DNA from: Nocardioides pocheonensis
Lineage (GTDB): Bacteria > Actinomycetota > Actinomycetes > Propionibacteriales > Nocardioidaceae
DNA length: 64,000 nucleotides
Direction: 5' to 3'
Assembly (NCBI RefSeq): GCF_003725535.1
Contig: NZ_RJSF01000007.1
Coordinates: forward strand, 57,108-121,107
The number at the start of each line of letters is the position of its first letter. Position 1 is the stretch's first letter. The translations under genes were made by a program, and so were the position numbers. Under the pieces are notes generated by a model that saw only the letters and a list, made by a program, of their open reading frames with translations, had not been told where the DNA came from and did not search any database. Positions 28,183 to 36,695 of this stretch are shown in pieces.

Positions 28183-28749
28183 GTGACCACCGACATTCGC
28201 CCGCTGCGGGCCGATGCCCAGCGCAACCTCGAGCGGATCCTCGCTTCGGCGCGCGCGCTCTTCGCCGAGCGCGGGCCGGCAGCGCAGATGGAGGACATCG
28301 CCGCGCACGCCGGCGTCGGGGTCGGCACCCTCTACCGCCGCTTCCCCACGAAGGAGGCCCTGGTCACCGCGCTCGTCCGGGAGCGGTTCCAGCAGTTCGG
28401 GCTGATCGCGGCCGAGTGCGAGCGGATCGAGGACCCGTACGACGCGCTCGCCACGATGATGCGCCGGCACGCAGAGTCCACCGAGGGCGACGTCGCGTTC
28501 CAGCTGGCGATGCTGAAGCTCAACGACTTCCACTGGGAAGGCATCGAGCAGGACAAGGCCGCCCTCAACGCGGTCGTCTCCCGGATCATCGAGCGCGCCC
28601 AGGCCGCGGACCAGGTGCGCGCCGACCTGGCGGTCGAGGACTACGGGATGATGATGTGCGGCGTGACCGCGACGATGCACTTCATGAGCGAGCGGCACGA
28701 GTGGCGCCGCCACCTCGACCTGATCCTGGCCGGGCTGAAGCCGAGCTGA
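28183..28749 (+). CDS. TetR-family regulator of the exporter
   Basis: A 188-residue TetR regulator. The helix-turn-helix is MEDIAAHAGVGVGTLYRRF with the flanking PTKEALVTALV. The C-terminal ligand domain is variable. I chose the GTG at 28183 because AAGGA lies six bases ahead and the usual N-terminal helix NLERILASARALFAERG begins there; the in-frame codons upstream run through the operator repeats and are not coding. It probably represses the divergent EmrB-type exporter. Confidence 0.9.
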   Translation: MTTDIRPLRADAQRNLERILASARALFAERGPAAQMEDIAAHAGVGVGTLYRRFPTKEALVTALVRERFQQFGLIAAECERIEDPYDALATMMRRHAESTEGDVAFQLAMLKLNDFHWEGIEQDKAALNAVVSRIIERAQAADQVRADLAVEDYGMMMCGVTATMHFMSERHEWRRHLDLILAGLKPS

Positions 28750-28794
28750 CGGCTACCGTCGGCGGGGCGATCCGGCACCACCACGGGAGGCACG

Positions 28795-29283
28795 ATGACG
28801 CACCACGACGAGGACCTGGTCTTCCGGCGCGGAGACGTGAGGAGCCTTCCGCACACCCTCTCGCAGACCCGCCACCTGACGCTCACGCTCGTCGACCTGG
28901 ATGCGGCCGACGGCACCGCGGAGTTCGAGCTCCACAACCCCGAGGCCGAGCCCGACCCGATCGCCGGCGACCTGATCCGCGAGAACCTCGACGAGGTCGA
29001 GGAGGCGAACCGCCGGAGGGACCGGCTCGACCTCCCCGAGAAGCCAGCGCCGGTCGACACCTCGACGATGTCGGTCGAGGTGCTCCGGTGCAGGGTCGGG
29101 GAGAAGCTGCTGATCGGCGACCGGGTCTGGAGGGTGGCCGAGATCTCCGCGGACCAGGTCACCCTGAGACCGGGCCACGACCACGAGACCCACTCCCTGG
29201 TGAACACCGCGGAGGAGCTCGAGTACGGGCCGGAGGGCATCGCGCTGGCCGAGGCGTTGAACACCCTGGACGAGGGCCTCTGA
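28795..29283 (+). CDS. hypothetical acidic protein
   Basis: A 162-residue soluble, acidic protein. The N-terminal part (about residues 20-90) has alternating strands and an Asp/Glu-rich helix, ENLDEVEEANRRRD. The C-terminal part around KLLIGDRVWRVAEISADQVTLRPG reads like a small beta-barrel. It has no signal peptide or membrane helix. GGGAGG lies ahead of the ATG. I do not recognise a family. It follows the TetR gene by 45 bases and may be co-transcribed with it. Confidence 0.7.
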   Translation: MTHHDEDLVFRRGDVRSLPHTLSQTRHLTLTLVDLDAADGTAEFELHNPEAEPDPIAGDLIRENLDEVEEANRRRDRLDLPEKPAPVDTSTMSVEVLRCRVGEKLLIGDRVWRVAEISADQVTLRPGHDHETHSLVNTAEELEYGPEGIALAEALNTLDEGL

Positions 29284-29302
29284 CGGCTGCCGGGCCGAGG
29301 GA

Positions 29303-30274
29303 CTAGAGCCAGTCCTTGCGCCGGAAGGCGACGTACAGGGCGACCGAGAGACCCAGGATGAGCAGCGACGACGCGACGAAGCCGGAGTGGTGGGCGAAGC
29401 CGGGGTACGGCACGTTCTGGCCGTAGAAGCCGGTGATCGCCGTGGGCACGGCGATGATCGCCGCCCAGCTGGTCACCTTCTTGGTGATGATGTTGAGCCG
29501 GTTGCCCTGGATCGTCAGGTTCGTCTCCAGGATGGTGTTCACCAGGTCGCGGAGGCTCTCGGTCCACTCCGTCGCGCGGAGCACGTGGTCGTAGACGTCC
29601 TGGTAGTAGGGCATCAGCTCGTCGGGCACGAGCCCGATGTCGCGTCGCATCATCGTGTTGACCACCTCGCGCATCGGCAGGACCACGCGACGCAGCTGCA
29701 CCAGGCTCTTGCGCAGCTCGAAGCTGCGGCGCTGGACCGTGGCGTCGTGCGGCCGGTCGTCGAACAGGAGGTCCTCGAGCTGCTCGATCTGCTCGTCCAG
29801 CGACTCCACGGCGTCGAAGTGTCCGTCGATCACGAAGTCCAGCAGGCCGTGCAGGAGCGCGCCGACCCCGTACTTCGTGAGGTCCGCCTCGTCGTCCCAG
29901 CGACGCAGCAGCGCATCGATCGGGAAGGACTCGTCGCGCCGTACCGTGATGAGGGCGTTCGGGGTGATGAACGCGGAGACCTCCGCCGTCACCAGCCGCC
30001 CGCTCTCGACGTCCAGCTCGACCGTGTAGGCCGTGAAGAAGTCGTGCCCGTCGTACCGGTCGAGCTTCGGCCGCTGACGACCCTGCGTGGCGTCCTCGAC
30101 GGCGAGCCGGTGCAGCCCGAGCTCGTCGGCGACCAGCTGGAGCTCCTCGAGCTTCGGCGCGCACAGGTCGACCCACACGAGGGCCGACGGCTCCGCCAGG
30201 TGCTCGGAGACCTGGTCGATCGGGAAGTCCTCGTCGGCGAGGACCCCGTCGCGGTAGCAGCGGGTGCGGGCCAT
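29303..30274 (-). CDS. corA: CorA-family divalent cation channel
   Basis: A 323-residue CorA protein: a large cytoplasmic N-terminal domain with long helices (LDEQIEQLEDLLFD and onward), then two C-terminal membrane helices. The pore signature reads FYGQNVPYPG, where most CorA proteins have YGMN, so Met is replaced by Gln. The end FRRKDWL is typical. It should form a pentameric Mg2+/Co2+ channel, but the altered filter residue leaves ion preference open. It is transcribed away from the acyltransferase gene. Confidence 0.88.
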   Translation of the reverse strand: MARTRCYRDGVLADEDFPIDQVSEHLAEPSALVWVDLCAPKLEELQLVADELGLHRLAVEDATQGRQRPKLDRYDGHDFFTAYTVELDVESGRLVTAEVSAFITPNALITVRRDESFPIDALLRRWDDEADLTKYGVGALLHGLLDFVIDGHFDAVESLDEQIEQLEDLLFDDRPHDATVQRRSFELRKSLVQLRRVVLPMREVVNTMMRRDIGLVPDELMPYYQDVYDHVLRATEWTESLRDLVNTILETNLTIQGNRLNIITKKVTSWAAIIAVPTAITGFYGQNVPYPGFAHHSGFVASSLLILGLSVALYVAFRRKDWL

Positions 30275-30295
30275 GCGGGCAGTATCGCCGACGCC

Positions 30296-30339
30296 GGCCC
30301 AGCGACGGCCCAGCGACGGCCCAGCGACGGGCCAGCGAC
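30296..30339. repeat. four 11-base tandem repeats
   Basis: GGCCCAGCGAC is repeated three times exactly, and a fourth copy has one change (GGGCCAGCGAC). They fill the divergent gap between corA (start 30274) and the acyltransferase (start 30370). Confidence 0.85.
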
Positions 30340-30369
30340 GGCTCGGCTGCTGCGAGGCATCCTTGAGGC

Positions 30370-31371
30370 ATGTGCGCGGAGCGGGCGCGGTGGAGACTCG
30401 GCCACCGACCCGCGCTCGACGGGCTCCGCGGGGTCGCGATCCTCAGCGTGCTCGCCGACCACGGCGGTTTCCTGCCCGAGCCCACCGGCGGGATCGGCGT
30501 CGCGCTCTTCTTCGTGCTCTCGGGGTTCCTGATCACGCGGGTGATCGTGGAGGCCCGGGACGACGGCGCCTGGTCGATGGGCCGGTTCATCGCGAACCGC
30601 TTCTTCCGGCTCTTCCCGGCCCTGCTCCTCATGGTCGCCGTGGTGTCCGTGGTGCTGCTGGCACGCGGGTACTCCCCCGCAGGCGTCGCCGAGCGGGCCG
30701 CGCCGCCACTCACCTACCTGCAGAACATGGTCCGGCCGCTGAGCCTCCCGGTGTTCGGCCACACCTGGTCGCTGGGCGTCGAGGAGCAGTTCTACCTGCT
30801 CTGGCCACTCGTGCTGCCCTGGGTCGCGGCGCGGGCGCGGCCCGGGCTCGTCCTCGGGCCGGCCGTCGCGGCGTCGGCGACCGCGATGATCGTCCTCCCC
30901 CGCGACTGGCTGCCGATGCACGCCTACGCGTTGCTCACCGGGTGCGCACTCGCCCTGCTCGGGCTGCCGCGGGGCCGATGGCTGCTGCCGGTCGGGGCGG
31001 TCGCGTACGTCGGCGCGCTCGCGGAGTCGCCGGCGTACCACCAGATCTACGTATACGGGCCGATGACCGCGACGCCCGCCGCCGCGCTGCTCGTGGCCGG
31101 CGCGTTCCACGGCAACCGCTGGCTCGAGCTCCCGGCGCTCCGGTACGTCGGCCGCATCTCCTACGCCCTCTACCTCTGGCACGTGCCGCTGCTCCGGCTC
31201 ACCGGCGCCACGTACGCCGGCGCGGCCGCCCTCCTTCCGCTGGCCGCGGCGGTCCTGGTCGCGTCCGCCTCCACGCTGCTGCTCGAGGAGCCGGTCCGCC
31301 GCGCCTGGCGGCTCCGGGCCGCTCGTGCCGGCCACGTCGGTGGCCCGCGCCGGCAACCAGCCGCCCCGTAG
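30370..31371 (+). CDS. membrane acyltransferase, type 3 family
   Basis: A 333-residue integral membrane acyltransferase of the OafA/NodX (Acyl_transf_3) family with about ten helices. HRPALDGLRGVAILSVLADH carries the N-terminal Arg and the catalytic His region, and GVALFFVLSGFLIT and HTWSLGVEEQFYLLWP are the other two signature segments. Proteins of this class O-acetylate or acylate surface sugars. There is no C-terminal SGNH domain. The acceptor is unknown. Confidence 0.9.
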   Translation: MCAERARWRLGHRPALDGLRGVAILSVLADHGGFLPEPTGGIGVALFFVLSGFLITRVIVEARDDGAWSMGRFIANRFFRLFPALLLMVAVVSVVLLARGYSPAGVAERAAPPLTYLQNMVRPLSLPVFGHTWSLGVEEQFYLLWPLVLPWVAARARPGLVLGPAVAASATAMIVLPRDWLPMHAYALLTGCALALLGLPRGRWLLPVGAVAYVGALAESPAYHQIYVYGPMTATPAAALLVAGAFHGNRWLELPALRYVGRISYALYLWHVPLLRLTGATYAGAAALLPLAAAVLVASASTLLLEEPVRRAWRLRAARAGHVGGPRRQPAAP

Positions 31372-31381
31372 TCTCCGGGGC

Positions 31382-31687
31382 ATGACCGAGGTGACCCACG
31401 ACGTCGAGCACTCCCGCTACCAGGCCCGCGTGGACGGTGTCCCCGCCGGTGTCGCCGTCTACCAGCTGACCGACCAGCTCGTGGTCTTCACTCACACCGA
31501 GGTCGACCCGGCGTTCGAGGGCCAGGGCATCGGGTCGGCGCTCGCGAAGTTCGCGCTCGACGACGTCCGGCGCGAGGGCACGCGCAAGGTGCTGCCGCTG
31601 TGCCCGTTCATCAAGGAGTGGATCGGCCGCCACCCCGACTACGTCGACCTCGTGTACGGCGCACCCACGAGCACCGCGAAGGACTGA
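31382..31687 (+). CDS. small GNAT-like N-acetyltransferase
   Basis: A 101-residue protein of the short YidJ/YjdJ-like GNAT group (COG2388). FTHTEVDPAFEGQGIGSALAK contains the acetyl-CoA pyrophosphate loop (Q-x-x-G-x-A), and VLPLCPFIKEWIGRHPDY is the conserved C-terminal signature. The target is unknown. The ATG at 31382 follows the acyltransferase stop by ten bases, so the two may be co-transcribed. Confidence 0.88.
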   Translation: MTEVTHDVEHSRYQARVDGVPAGVAVYQLTDQLVVFTHTEVDPAFEGQGIGSALAKFALDDVRREGTRKVLPLCPFIKEWIGRHPDYVDLVYGAPTSTAKD

Positions 31688-31710
31688 CGCTCCTTCGGCT
31701 CCGGGGGTCC

Positions 31711-32301
31711 TCAGCCGACCACGATGACGTGCAGCGTGCGCGGCCCGTGGACGCCCTCGACACGGCTGAGCTCGATGTCGCTCGTGGCGCTCGGCCCGCT
31801 GATCCAGGTCTGCGGCAGCACGGGGTCGAGGAGGCGCACGGCGCTCGACACGTCGCCGACGACGTCCCCGGCGCGGACCACGCACACGTGCAGGTCGGGC
31901 ACCAGCGTGAGCGCGCGCCTGCCCTGACCGGGGCCGTGGGTGAGCACGATCGTGCCGGTCTCGGCGATGCCCAGCGTGGCGCCGGTGACGACCGCATCGA
32001 GACCGTCCAGCTCGGCCGCGGTGAGACCGTCGTCCACCACGGCGCCGGGCACGGGCCACGGCAGCCCGGGCGGCACGACGACCCGCAGCCCCTCGACGAC
32101 GGCGGCGACCCGGCCGGCCGCCTCGTCTGCGGAGCAGCGCTCGACGACCGCCCGGTAGTCCGCGACCCGCTCGGCGAACAGCCCGACCACGTCGGCCGGC
32201 CCGGGACGGCTGCGGTGGCCGTCCGGCACCGGGACGGGCGATCGGTCGGCAGCGGCCAGAGCCCGGCGTACGGACCCGAGGACATCGTCGCGCGCGCTCA
32301 C
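31711..32301 (-). CDS. lutC: L-lactate utilisation protein LutC
   Basis: A 196-residue DUF162/LUD-domain protein. AVVTGATLGIAETGTIVL and LHVCVVRAGDVV are the family core, and LPQTWISGPSATSDIELSRVEGVHGP (around residues 160-185) is its conserved C-terminal block. With LutA and LutB it forms the iron-sulfur L-lactate oxidation complex. The GTG start overlaps the lutB stop by four bases. Confidence 0.93.
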   Translation of the reverse strand: MSARDDVLGSVRRALAAADRSPVPVPDGHRSRPGPADVVGLFAERVADYRAVVERCSADEAAGRVAAVVEGLRVVVPPGLPWPVPGAVVDDGLTAAELDGLDAVVTGATLGIAETGTIVLTHGPGQGRRALTLVPDLHVCVVRAGDVVGDVSSAVRLLDPVLPQTWISGPSATSDIELSRVEGVHGPRTLHVIVVG

Positions 32302-33785
32302 GCCCGCTCCTCGGTCCGGCCACCGTCGGTACGCCGCCACCACGCCCGGAACGACTCGACCGGTGGAGCGGGCAGGTCGCGCGCGCCGCTCCAGCCGCCG
32401 AGCCCCGGCAGCCGGCCCAACGCCCGCCGGCCGCCGGGCAGCGTACGCCGGCCCAGCCGCCCGGCCACCCGTCCGACGACGCCGCTCAGCCGCTCGAGGC
32501 GACCCAGACGGGCGCCCGACCCGAGCGACCACGCGGCCGCCCGCATGGCCAGCGCTTCCGGCTTCGGGGCACCCGCGCGGTGCGCGTCGACGACCTGCGC
32601 GCGGAGATCGACCAGCACCGACGGGATGTCGATCCGCACCGGGCACGCCTCGAAGCAGGCGCCGCACAGCGACGAGGCGTAGGGCAGCGAGTCGACCTGC
32701 TCGTCGGTGCCGACGCCGCGCAGCAGCGGGTTGAGGATCGCGCCGATCGGACCGGGGTAGACCGACCCGTAGGCGTGACCGCCGGTGCGCTCGTACACCG
32801 GGCACACGTTGAGGCAGGCCGAGCAGCGGATGCAGCGCAACGCCTGGCGCCCGACCTCGTCCGCGAGCGCGCGCGTGCGGCCGTTGTCCAGCAGCACGAC
32901 GTGCACCTCCTGCGGGCCGTCGCCCGGCGTGACGCCGGTCCACGTCGAGGTGTACGGGTTCATCCGCTCGCCGGTGCTGGACCTCGGCAGCAGCTGGAGG
33001 AACACGTCGAGGTCCTGCCATGTGGGCACGACCTTCTCGATGCCGACGACGGAGACCAGCACGTCGGGCAGGGTCAGGCACATCCGGCCGTTGCCCTCCG
33101 ACTCGACGACGACCAGCGTGCCGGTCTCGGCGACCGCGAAGTTCGCACCTGACACCGCCATCCGCGCCCGCAGGAACTTCTCGCGCAGGTGCAGCCGGGC
33201 CGCCTCGGCCAGACGCGCCGGGTCGTCGACGAGGTCGTCCGGGGCGGGCCGCCCGACGTCCTTCATCCGGCGCTCGAAGATCTCCCTGATCTCGGCGCGG
33301 TTGCGGTGGATCGCCGGCACCAGGATGTGCGAGGGCAGGTCGTCGCCGAGCTGCACGATCAGCTCGGCCAGGTCCGTCTCCCACGCGAGAACGCCCTCGG
33401 CGGCGAGCGCCTCGTTGAGCCCGATCTCCTGGGTCACCATCGACTTGACCTTGACCACCTCGTCGACACCGTGGTCCCGCGCGACGCGAGCGACGACGGC
33501 GCACGCCTCGGCCGCGTCCGTGGCCCAGTGGACCGTCGCACCGCGGGCGGTCAGGGCCGCCTCGAGCGCGACGAGGTGCTCGTCGAGGTGCAGCAGCGTG
33601 TTGTCCTTGATCGCCGCCCCGGCCAGGCGCAGCTCCTCCCAGTCGTCCACCTCGGCGACCACCGCGGCCCGCTTGGCGCGGATCGTCGCGGTCGCGTGCG
33701 CGAGGTTGCTGCGCAGCTGCGTGTCGGCCAGCGCGGCACGCGCCGCCTCCGGGAACGGCGGCATCCCGACGAACGTGGCGGTCAT
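32298..33785 (-). CDS. lutB: L-lactate utilisation iron-sulfur protein LutB
   Basis: A 495-residue LUD-domain plus ferredoxin protein. Residues about 60-300 form the LUD domain. Two [4Fe-4S] motifs follow: CIRCSACLNVCPVY and CGACFEACPV. The C-terminal 110 residues are Arg/Gly-rich and less conserved. It passes electrons from lactate within the LutABC complex. Four-base overlaps join it to lutA and lutC. Confidence 0.95.
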   Translation of the reverse strand: MTATFVGMPPFPEAARAALADTQLRSNLAHATATIRAKRAAVVAEVDDWEELRLAGAAIKDNTLLHLDEHLVALEAALTARGATVHWATDAAEACAVVARVARDHGVDEVVKVKSMVTQEIGLNEALAAEGVLAWETDLAELIVQLGDDLPSHILVPAIHRNRAEIREIFERRMKDVGRPAPDDLVDDPARLAEAARLHLREKFLRARMAVSGANFAVAETGTLVVVESEGNGRMCLTLPDVLVSVVGIEKVVPTWQDLDVFLQLLPRSSTGERMNPYTSTWTGVTPGDGPQEVHVVLLDNGRTRALADEVGRQALRCIRCSACLNVCPVYERTGGHAYGSVYPGPIGAILNPLLRGVGTDEQVDSLPYASSLCGACFEACPVRIDIPSVLVDLRAQVVDAHRAGAPKPEALAMRAAAWSLGSGARLGRLERLSGVVGRVAGRLGRRTLPGGRRALGRLPGLGGWSGARDLPAPPVESFRAWWRRTDGGRTEERA

Positions 33786-34516
33786 GCGGCCCCCTCCTGC
33801 GCGGCGAGCACCTCGGCCAGGTGCATCACCCGCACGCCGGCTCGCTGCCGCGAGAGCATCCCGCCGATGTGCAGCAGGCAGGAGTTGTCACCGGCGACGA
33901 GCACCTCCGCTGCGGTCTCCCGGACGTGCCGGGCCTTGTCCGCTCCCATCGCGATCGAGGTGTCGGCGTTCTTCAGCGCGAACGTGCCACCGAAGCCGCA
34001 GCACTCCTCGGCCGACGGCAGGTCGACGAGGCGCAGGCCCCGCACCGCCTCGAGCAGCCGGCGCGGCCGGTCGTCGACCCCGAGCATCCGCAGCGAGTGA
34101 CAGGTCGGGTGGTAGGTCACCGAGTGGGGGAAGGACGCCCCGACGTCGACGACCCCGAGCACGTCGACGAGGAACTCGCTGAGCTCGTACGTCGGTGGCG
34201 CCCCGGCTGCTGCTTCCACGAGTGCCGGGTCCCCCGAGCGCCGGGCCACGATGTCGTGCTGGTGCCGTGCCGACCCGGCGCACGACCCGGACGGCGTGAC
34301 GACCGCGTCGTAGCCGGCGAAGGTCTCGAGGTAGTTGCGCACCACCGGCACGGCCTCGTCGAGGTATCCGGTGTTGACCATCGGCTGACCGCAGCAGGCC
34401 TGCCCGGCGGGGAACGCGACGTCGACGCCGAGGCGGCGCAGCAGCGTCACCACGGCCTTCCCGGTGTCCGGGAACATCGCGTCGTTCACGCAGGTGACGC
34501 TCAGCGCGACCCTCAT
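33782..34516 (-). CDS. lutA: L-lactate utilisation protein LutA
   Basis: A 244-residue protein with two cysteine-rich CCG domains (GQACCGQP near residue 40 and SAEECCGFGG near residue 170), the heterodisulfide-reductase-like unit of the LutABC lactate dehydrogenase. It heads the three-gene operon. The 170-base region upstream holds a 13-base perfect palindrome (CCGGTC-A-GACCGG, 34658-34670), which could serve lutABC or the divergent microprotein gene. No GntR or other lactate regulator is adjacent. Confidence 0.95.
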   Translation of the reverse strand: MRVALSVTCVNDAMFPDTGKAVVTLLRRLGVDVAFPAGQACCGQPMVNTGYLDEAVPVVRNYLETFAGYDAVVTPSGSCAGSARHQHDIVARRSGDPALVEAAAGAPPTYELSEFLVDVLGVVDVGASFPHSVTYHPTCHSLRMLGVDDRPRRLLEAVRGLRLVDLPSAEECCGFGGTFALKNADTSIAMGADKARHVRETAAEVLVAGDNSCLLHIGGMLSRQRAGVRVMHLAEVLAAQEGAA

Positions 34517-34657
34517 CCGCCCATCCTGCTCGATGACGGCGACCCCACGCAGCACTCCGCCCCTGACCCATCTGGGCCACCCCGGAACCCGAACGGCGGA
34601 CACGGACCGCATTTCCCCGAAATTGTCGGTGCGGCGGCGCACGCTGGGGGACATCGA

Positions 34658-34670
34658 CCGGTCAGACCGG
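34658..34670. promoter_or_regulatory. short perfect palindrome between lutA and a microprotein gene
   Basis: CCGGTC and GACCGG flank a single A. It is 16 bases before the MIDWDS microprotein start and about 140 bases from lutA. It is short enough to be chance in GC-rich DNA. Confidence 0.35.
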
Positions 34671-34686
34671 ACACGAGGGGGACACG

Positions 34687-34812
34687 ATGATCGACTGGGA
34701 CTCCGACACCTGGGGTGGCGGCGTGACCTACGCGGCCGACGGCTCCTGGCTCGGCGACAAGCAGGCCGTGCACACGCAGGCCCACCGCCCGTCGTCACGC
34801 GAGGACGACTGA
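34687..34812 (+). CDS. MIDWDS microprotein, copy 1
   Basis: A 41-residue protein beginning MIDWDSDTWGGGVTYAADG and continuing GSWLGDKQ, with a polar tail. GAGGGGG lies five bases before the ATG. A paralogue with the same opening and layout lies at 36585-36689. The pattern MIDWDS-x-TWGG-x-V-x3-A-x2-GSW is shared, while the tails differ; that is what selection on a short protein looks like. It has no membrane segment. I do not recognise a family. Confidence 0.7.
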   Translation: MIDWDSDTWGGGVTYAADGSWLGDKQAVHTQAHRPSSREDD

Positions 34813-34831
34813 CGGCAGGCCCGCGCGCGGC

Positions 34832-35419
34832 TCAGCGGTCGGCGTACCGGTCGACGCGCGTGTGGTAGTGCTGGCCGACCTTGCCCCCGGCGATCGCCGC
34901 CAGCAGGGTGCCCGCCAGCAGCACGATCGCGGTGAGGATCCCGCCGGTGGTCATCTGGTCGTGCGGGATCGGGATCCGCGGCAGGTCGACCCGGTCGAGC
35001 ACGTTGTACTTCGCACCGAACGCCCAGCCCGCGGCCACCGCCACGATCGTCGCGACCAGGCCGAACGCCCAGACCCAGGCGCCCTGACGGGCGCCGTCGA
35101 AGCGCGACATGCGGCCCGCGACGTACCCGCCTGCGTAGTAGCCGATCACGAGCACCGCGACCAGCACGATCGCCGAGACGAGCCCGACGGTGCCGGCCTC
35201 ACGCTCCGCGTCGCTCTGGGTGACGTTCTGCGCGTCACCGACGGCGGTCGCGACCGCGCCGACGATGCCGGTCAGGAGTGCCGTCACCGCCACCGCGACC
35301 AGCCAGCCGAAGAACCCTGCGCCCGCGTTGGTGCCCCCGAACTTGTCGTAGGCCTCGTTCCTCGCGACCACCTCGGTCTCGTCGCGGCGGTCGACGTCGT
35401 GCTCATGGATGTGCGTCAT
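34832..35419 (-). CDS. hypothetical membrane protein
   Basis: A 195-residue protein. A polar N-terminus of about 32 residues (MTHIHEHDVDRRDETEVV) precedes four to five hydrophobic helices with Gly-rich turns such as GYYAGGYVAGRMSRFDGARQG, a common motif in small actinobacterial TIGR04086-like membrane proteins. The C-terminus GGKVGQHYHTRVDRYADR is cytoplasmic by charge. Its function is unknown. It is followed downstream by the convergent microprotein gene and preceded by the DUF389 gene on the same strand. Confidence 0.75.
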   Translation of the reverse strand: MTHIHEHDVDRRDETEVVARNEAYDKFGGTNAGAGFFGWLVAVAVTALLTGIVGAVATAVGDAQNVTQSDAEREAGTVGLVSAIVLVAVLVIGYYAGGYVAGRMSRFDGARQGAWVWAFGLVATIVAVAAGWAFGAKYNVLDRVDLPRIPIPHDQMTTGGILTAIVLLAGTLLAAIAGGKVGQHYHTRVDRYADR

Positions 35420-35494
35420 GTCGATCTCCTCCGGGCGCGCCCGTGCGCGACCCTGCCGGGTGCCGTACCCGGTGGTGCGCGGGAGATTCCCCGC

Positions 35495-36454
35495 TCAGCC
35501 GCCGACCCGCCGCGCCACCAGCCTCGCCCGGTACGCCGACACGCGACTCCACACTGCCTGCTGGACCGCCAGGGTCAGCCACCCGGCGAGGACCATCCCC
35601 GAGATGTTCAGCACCAGCTGCAACGAGCTGCCCCGGATCTCTGCGCCGGCGCCGAAGGCCAGGCCGAGCGCGATGTTGCCGGCCGCGGGCACCGTGGTCA
35701 CCGAGATGAACACCCCGGACAAGCCGCCGACACGCGCCGAGGTCAGCGAGAGCACCCCGGCGGCGGCGGCGATGATCGCGACGATGAACGACCACTTGTC
35801 CGGTGAGTAGATGAAGCGCGTGGCCGGCCGGTCGGCGGTCACCGCGGCCACGTGCACCCAACCCAGCGCGCGCCCGAGCAGGGCCGCCGCGGTGGTGACC
35901 GAGATCGCCACGAGGAAGCCGAGCACCAGCGTCCGGAATGCCGTGCGGAACAGCCCGCCGCGACGGCGTACGAGGGCGACGCCCAGGGCAGCGATCGGCC
36001 CGAACTCCGGCCCCAGCACCATCGCGCCGATCACCAGGATCTGGGAGTCCAGCACGATCGCGATGCCCGCGATGAGCGTGGCGAGCGTCATGAACGTGGC
36101 GTAGGTCCAGTTCAGCTCGGACTCCTCGTAGGCCCGGTGGCTGACGTCGGCCCAGACCACGGAGTCCGCGCCGCTGCCGGGGGCGAGCCGGGCGGCGTCG
36201 AAGCCGCTCCGCGACATCCACGCGCCCATGCGCTCGATGCTCACGGTGCCTCGCTCGTGCACCTGCAGGGCGCGCAGCCGGTCGACCACGTCGTTGGTGG
36301 CCTCGCGCGCGACGTCCGCCTCGACGACGTCGCCCGGCGGCTTCACGCTGGCCCCGGGCAGCCGGCTCAGGCTGCTCACCGCCGGGTCGTCCTCGAGCAC
36401 GTGCACCACGGCGTCGGCCAGGTCCGGCGGCACGGAGATGCGCAGGTGGATCAC
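35495..36454 (-). CDS. DUF389 membrane protein
   Basis: A 319-residue protein with a ferredoxin-like soluble N-terminal domain (about residues 1-75, MIHLRISVPPDLADAVV) and about six C-terminal helices. SQILVIGAMVLGPEFGPIAAL and GVFISVTTVPAAGNIALGLAFG (around residues 137-157 and 240-262) are the DUF389 signatures. The start is a GTG at 36454. The family has no agreed function. Confidence 0.88.
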   Translation of the reverse strand: MIHLRISVPPDLADAVVHVLEDDPAVSSLSRLPGASVKPPGDVVEADVAREATNDVVDRLRALQVHERGTVSIERMGAWMSRSGFDAARLAPGSGADSVVWADVSHRAYEESELNWTYATFMTLATLIAGIAIVLDSQILVIGAMVLGPEFGPIAALGVALVRRRGGLFRTAFRTLVLGFLVAISVTTAAALLGRALGWVHVAAVTADRPATRFIYSPDKWSFIVAIIAAAAGVLSLTSARVGGLSGVFISVTTVPAAGNIALGLAFGAGAEIRGSSLQLVLNISGMVLAGWLTLAVQQAVWSRVSAYRARLVARRVGG

Positions 36455-36584
36455 GGCCCCAGCATGCCGCAGCCACGTACCTGCGTAGATCGGTACTCAG
36501 TTACGTAGTCCTCCGCATGTATCGGTAGGCCGCCCGGCGCAGTCTTGAAGGCATCAGACGTCTCGGGGAAGGGACGTGAGGACG

Positions 36585-36689
36585 ATGATCGACTGGGACT
36601 CCGAGACCTGGGGCGGCACGGTGCACCTCGCATCGAACGGCTCCTGGGTCGACGACACGCACCGCCGTGACGCCGACGGGCAGGACTGA
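36585..36689 (+). CDS. MIDWDS microprotein, copy 2
   Basis: A 34-residue protein that starts MIDWDSETWGGTVHLASNG and goes on GSWVDDTHRRD. It matches copy 1 (34687-34812) over the first 23 residues at most positions and then diverges. GTGAGGACG precedes the ATG. Six bases downstream another short frame begins, and a DUF5999 gene follows, suggesting a transcript of tiny genes. The upstream region (36475-36540) is AT-richer than its surroundings and contains repeated CGTAG, possibly the promoter. Confidence 0.7.
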   Translation: MIDWDSETWGGTVHLASNGSWVDDTHRRDADGQD

Positions 36690-36695
36690 CCAGCG

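Noticed and set aside
30296..30339. CRISPR array
   Set aside because: The units are 11 bases in direct tandem with no spacers, and there are no cas genes.
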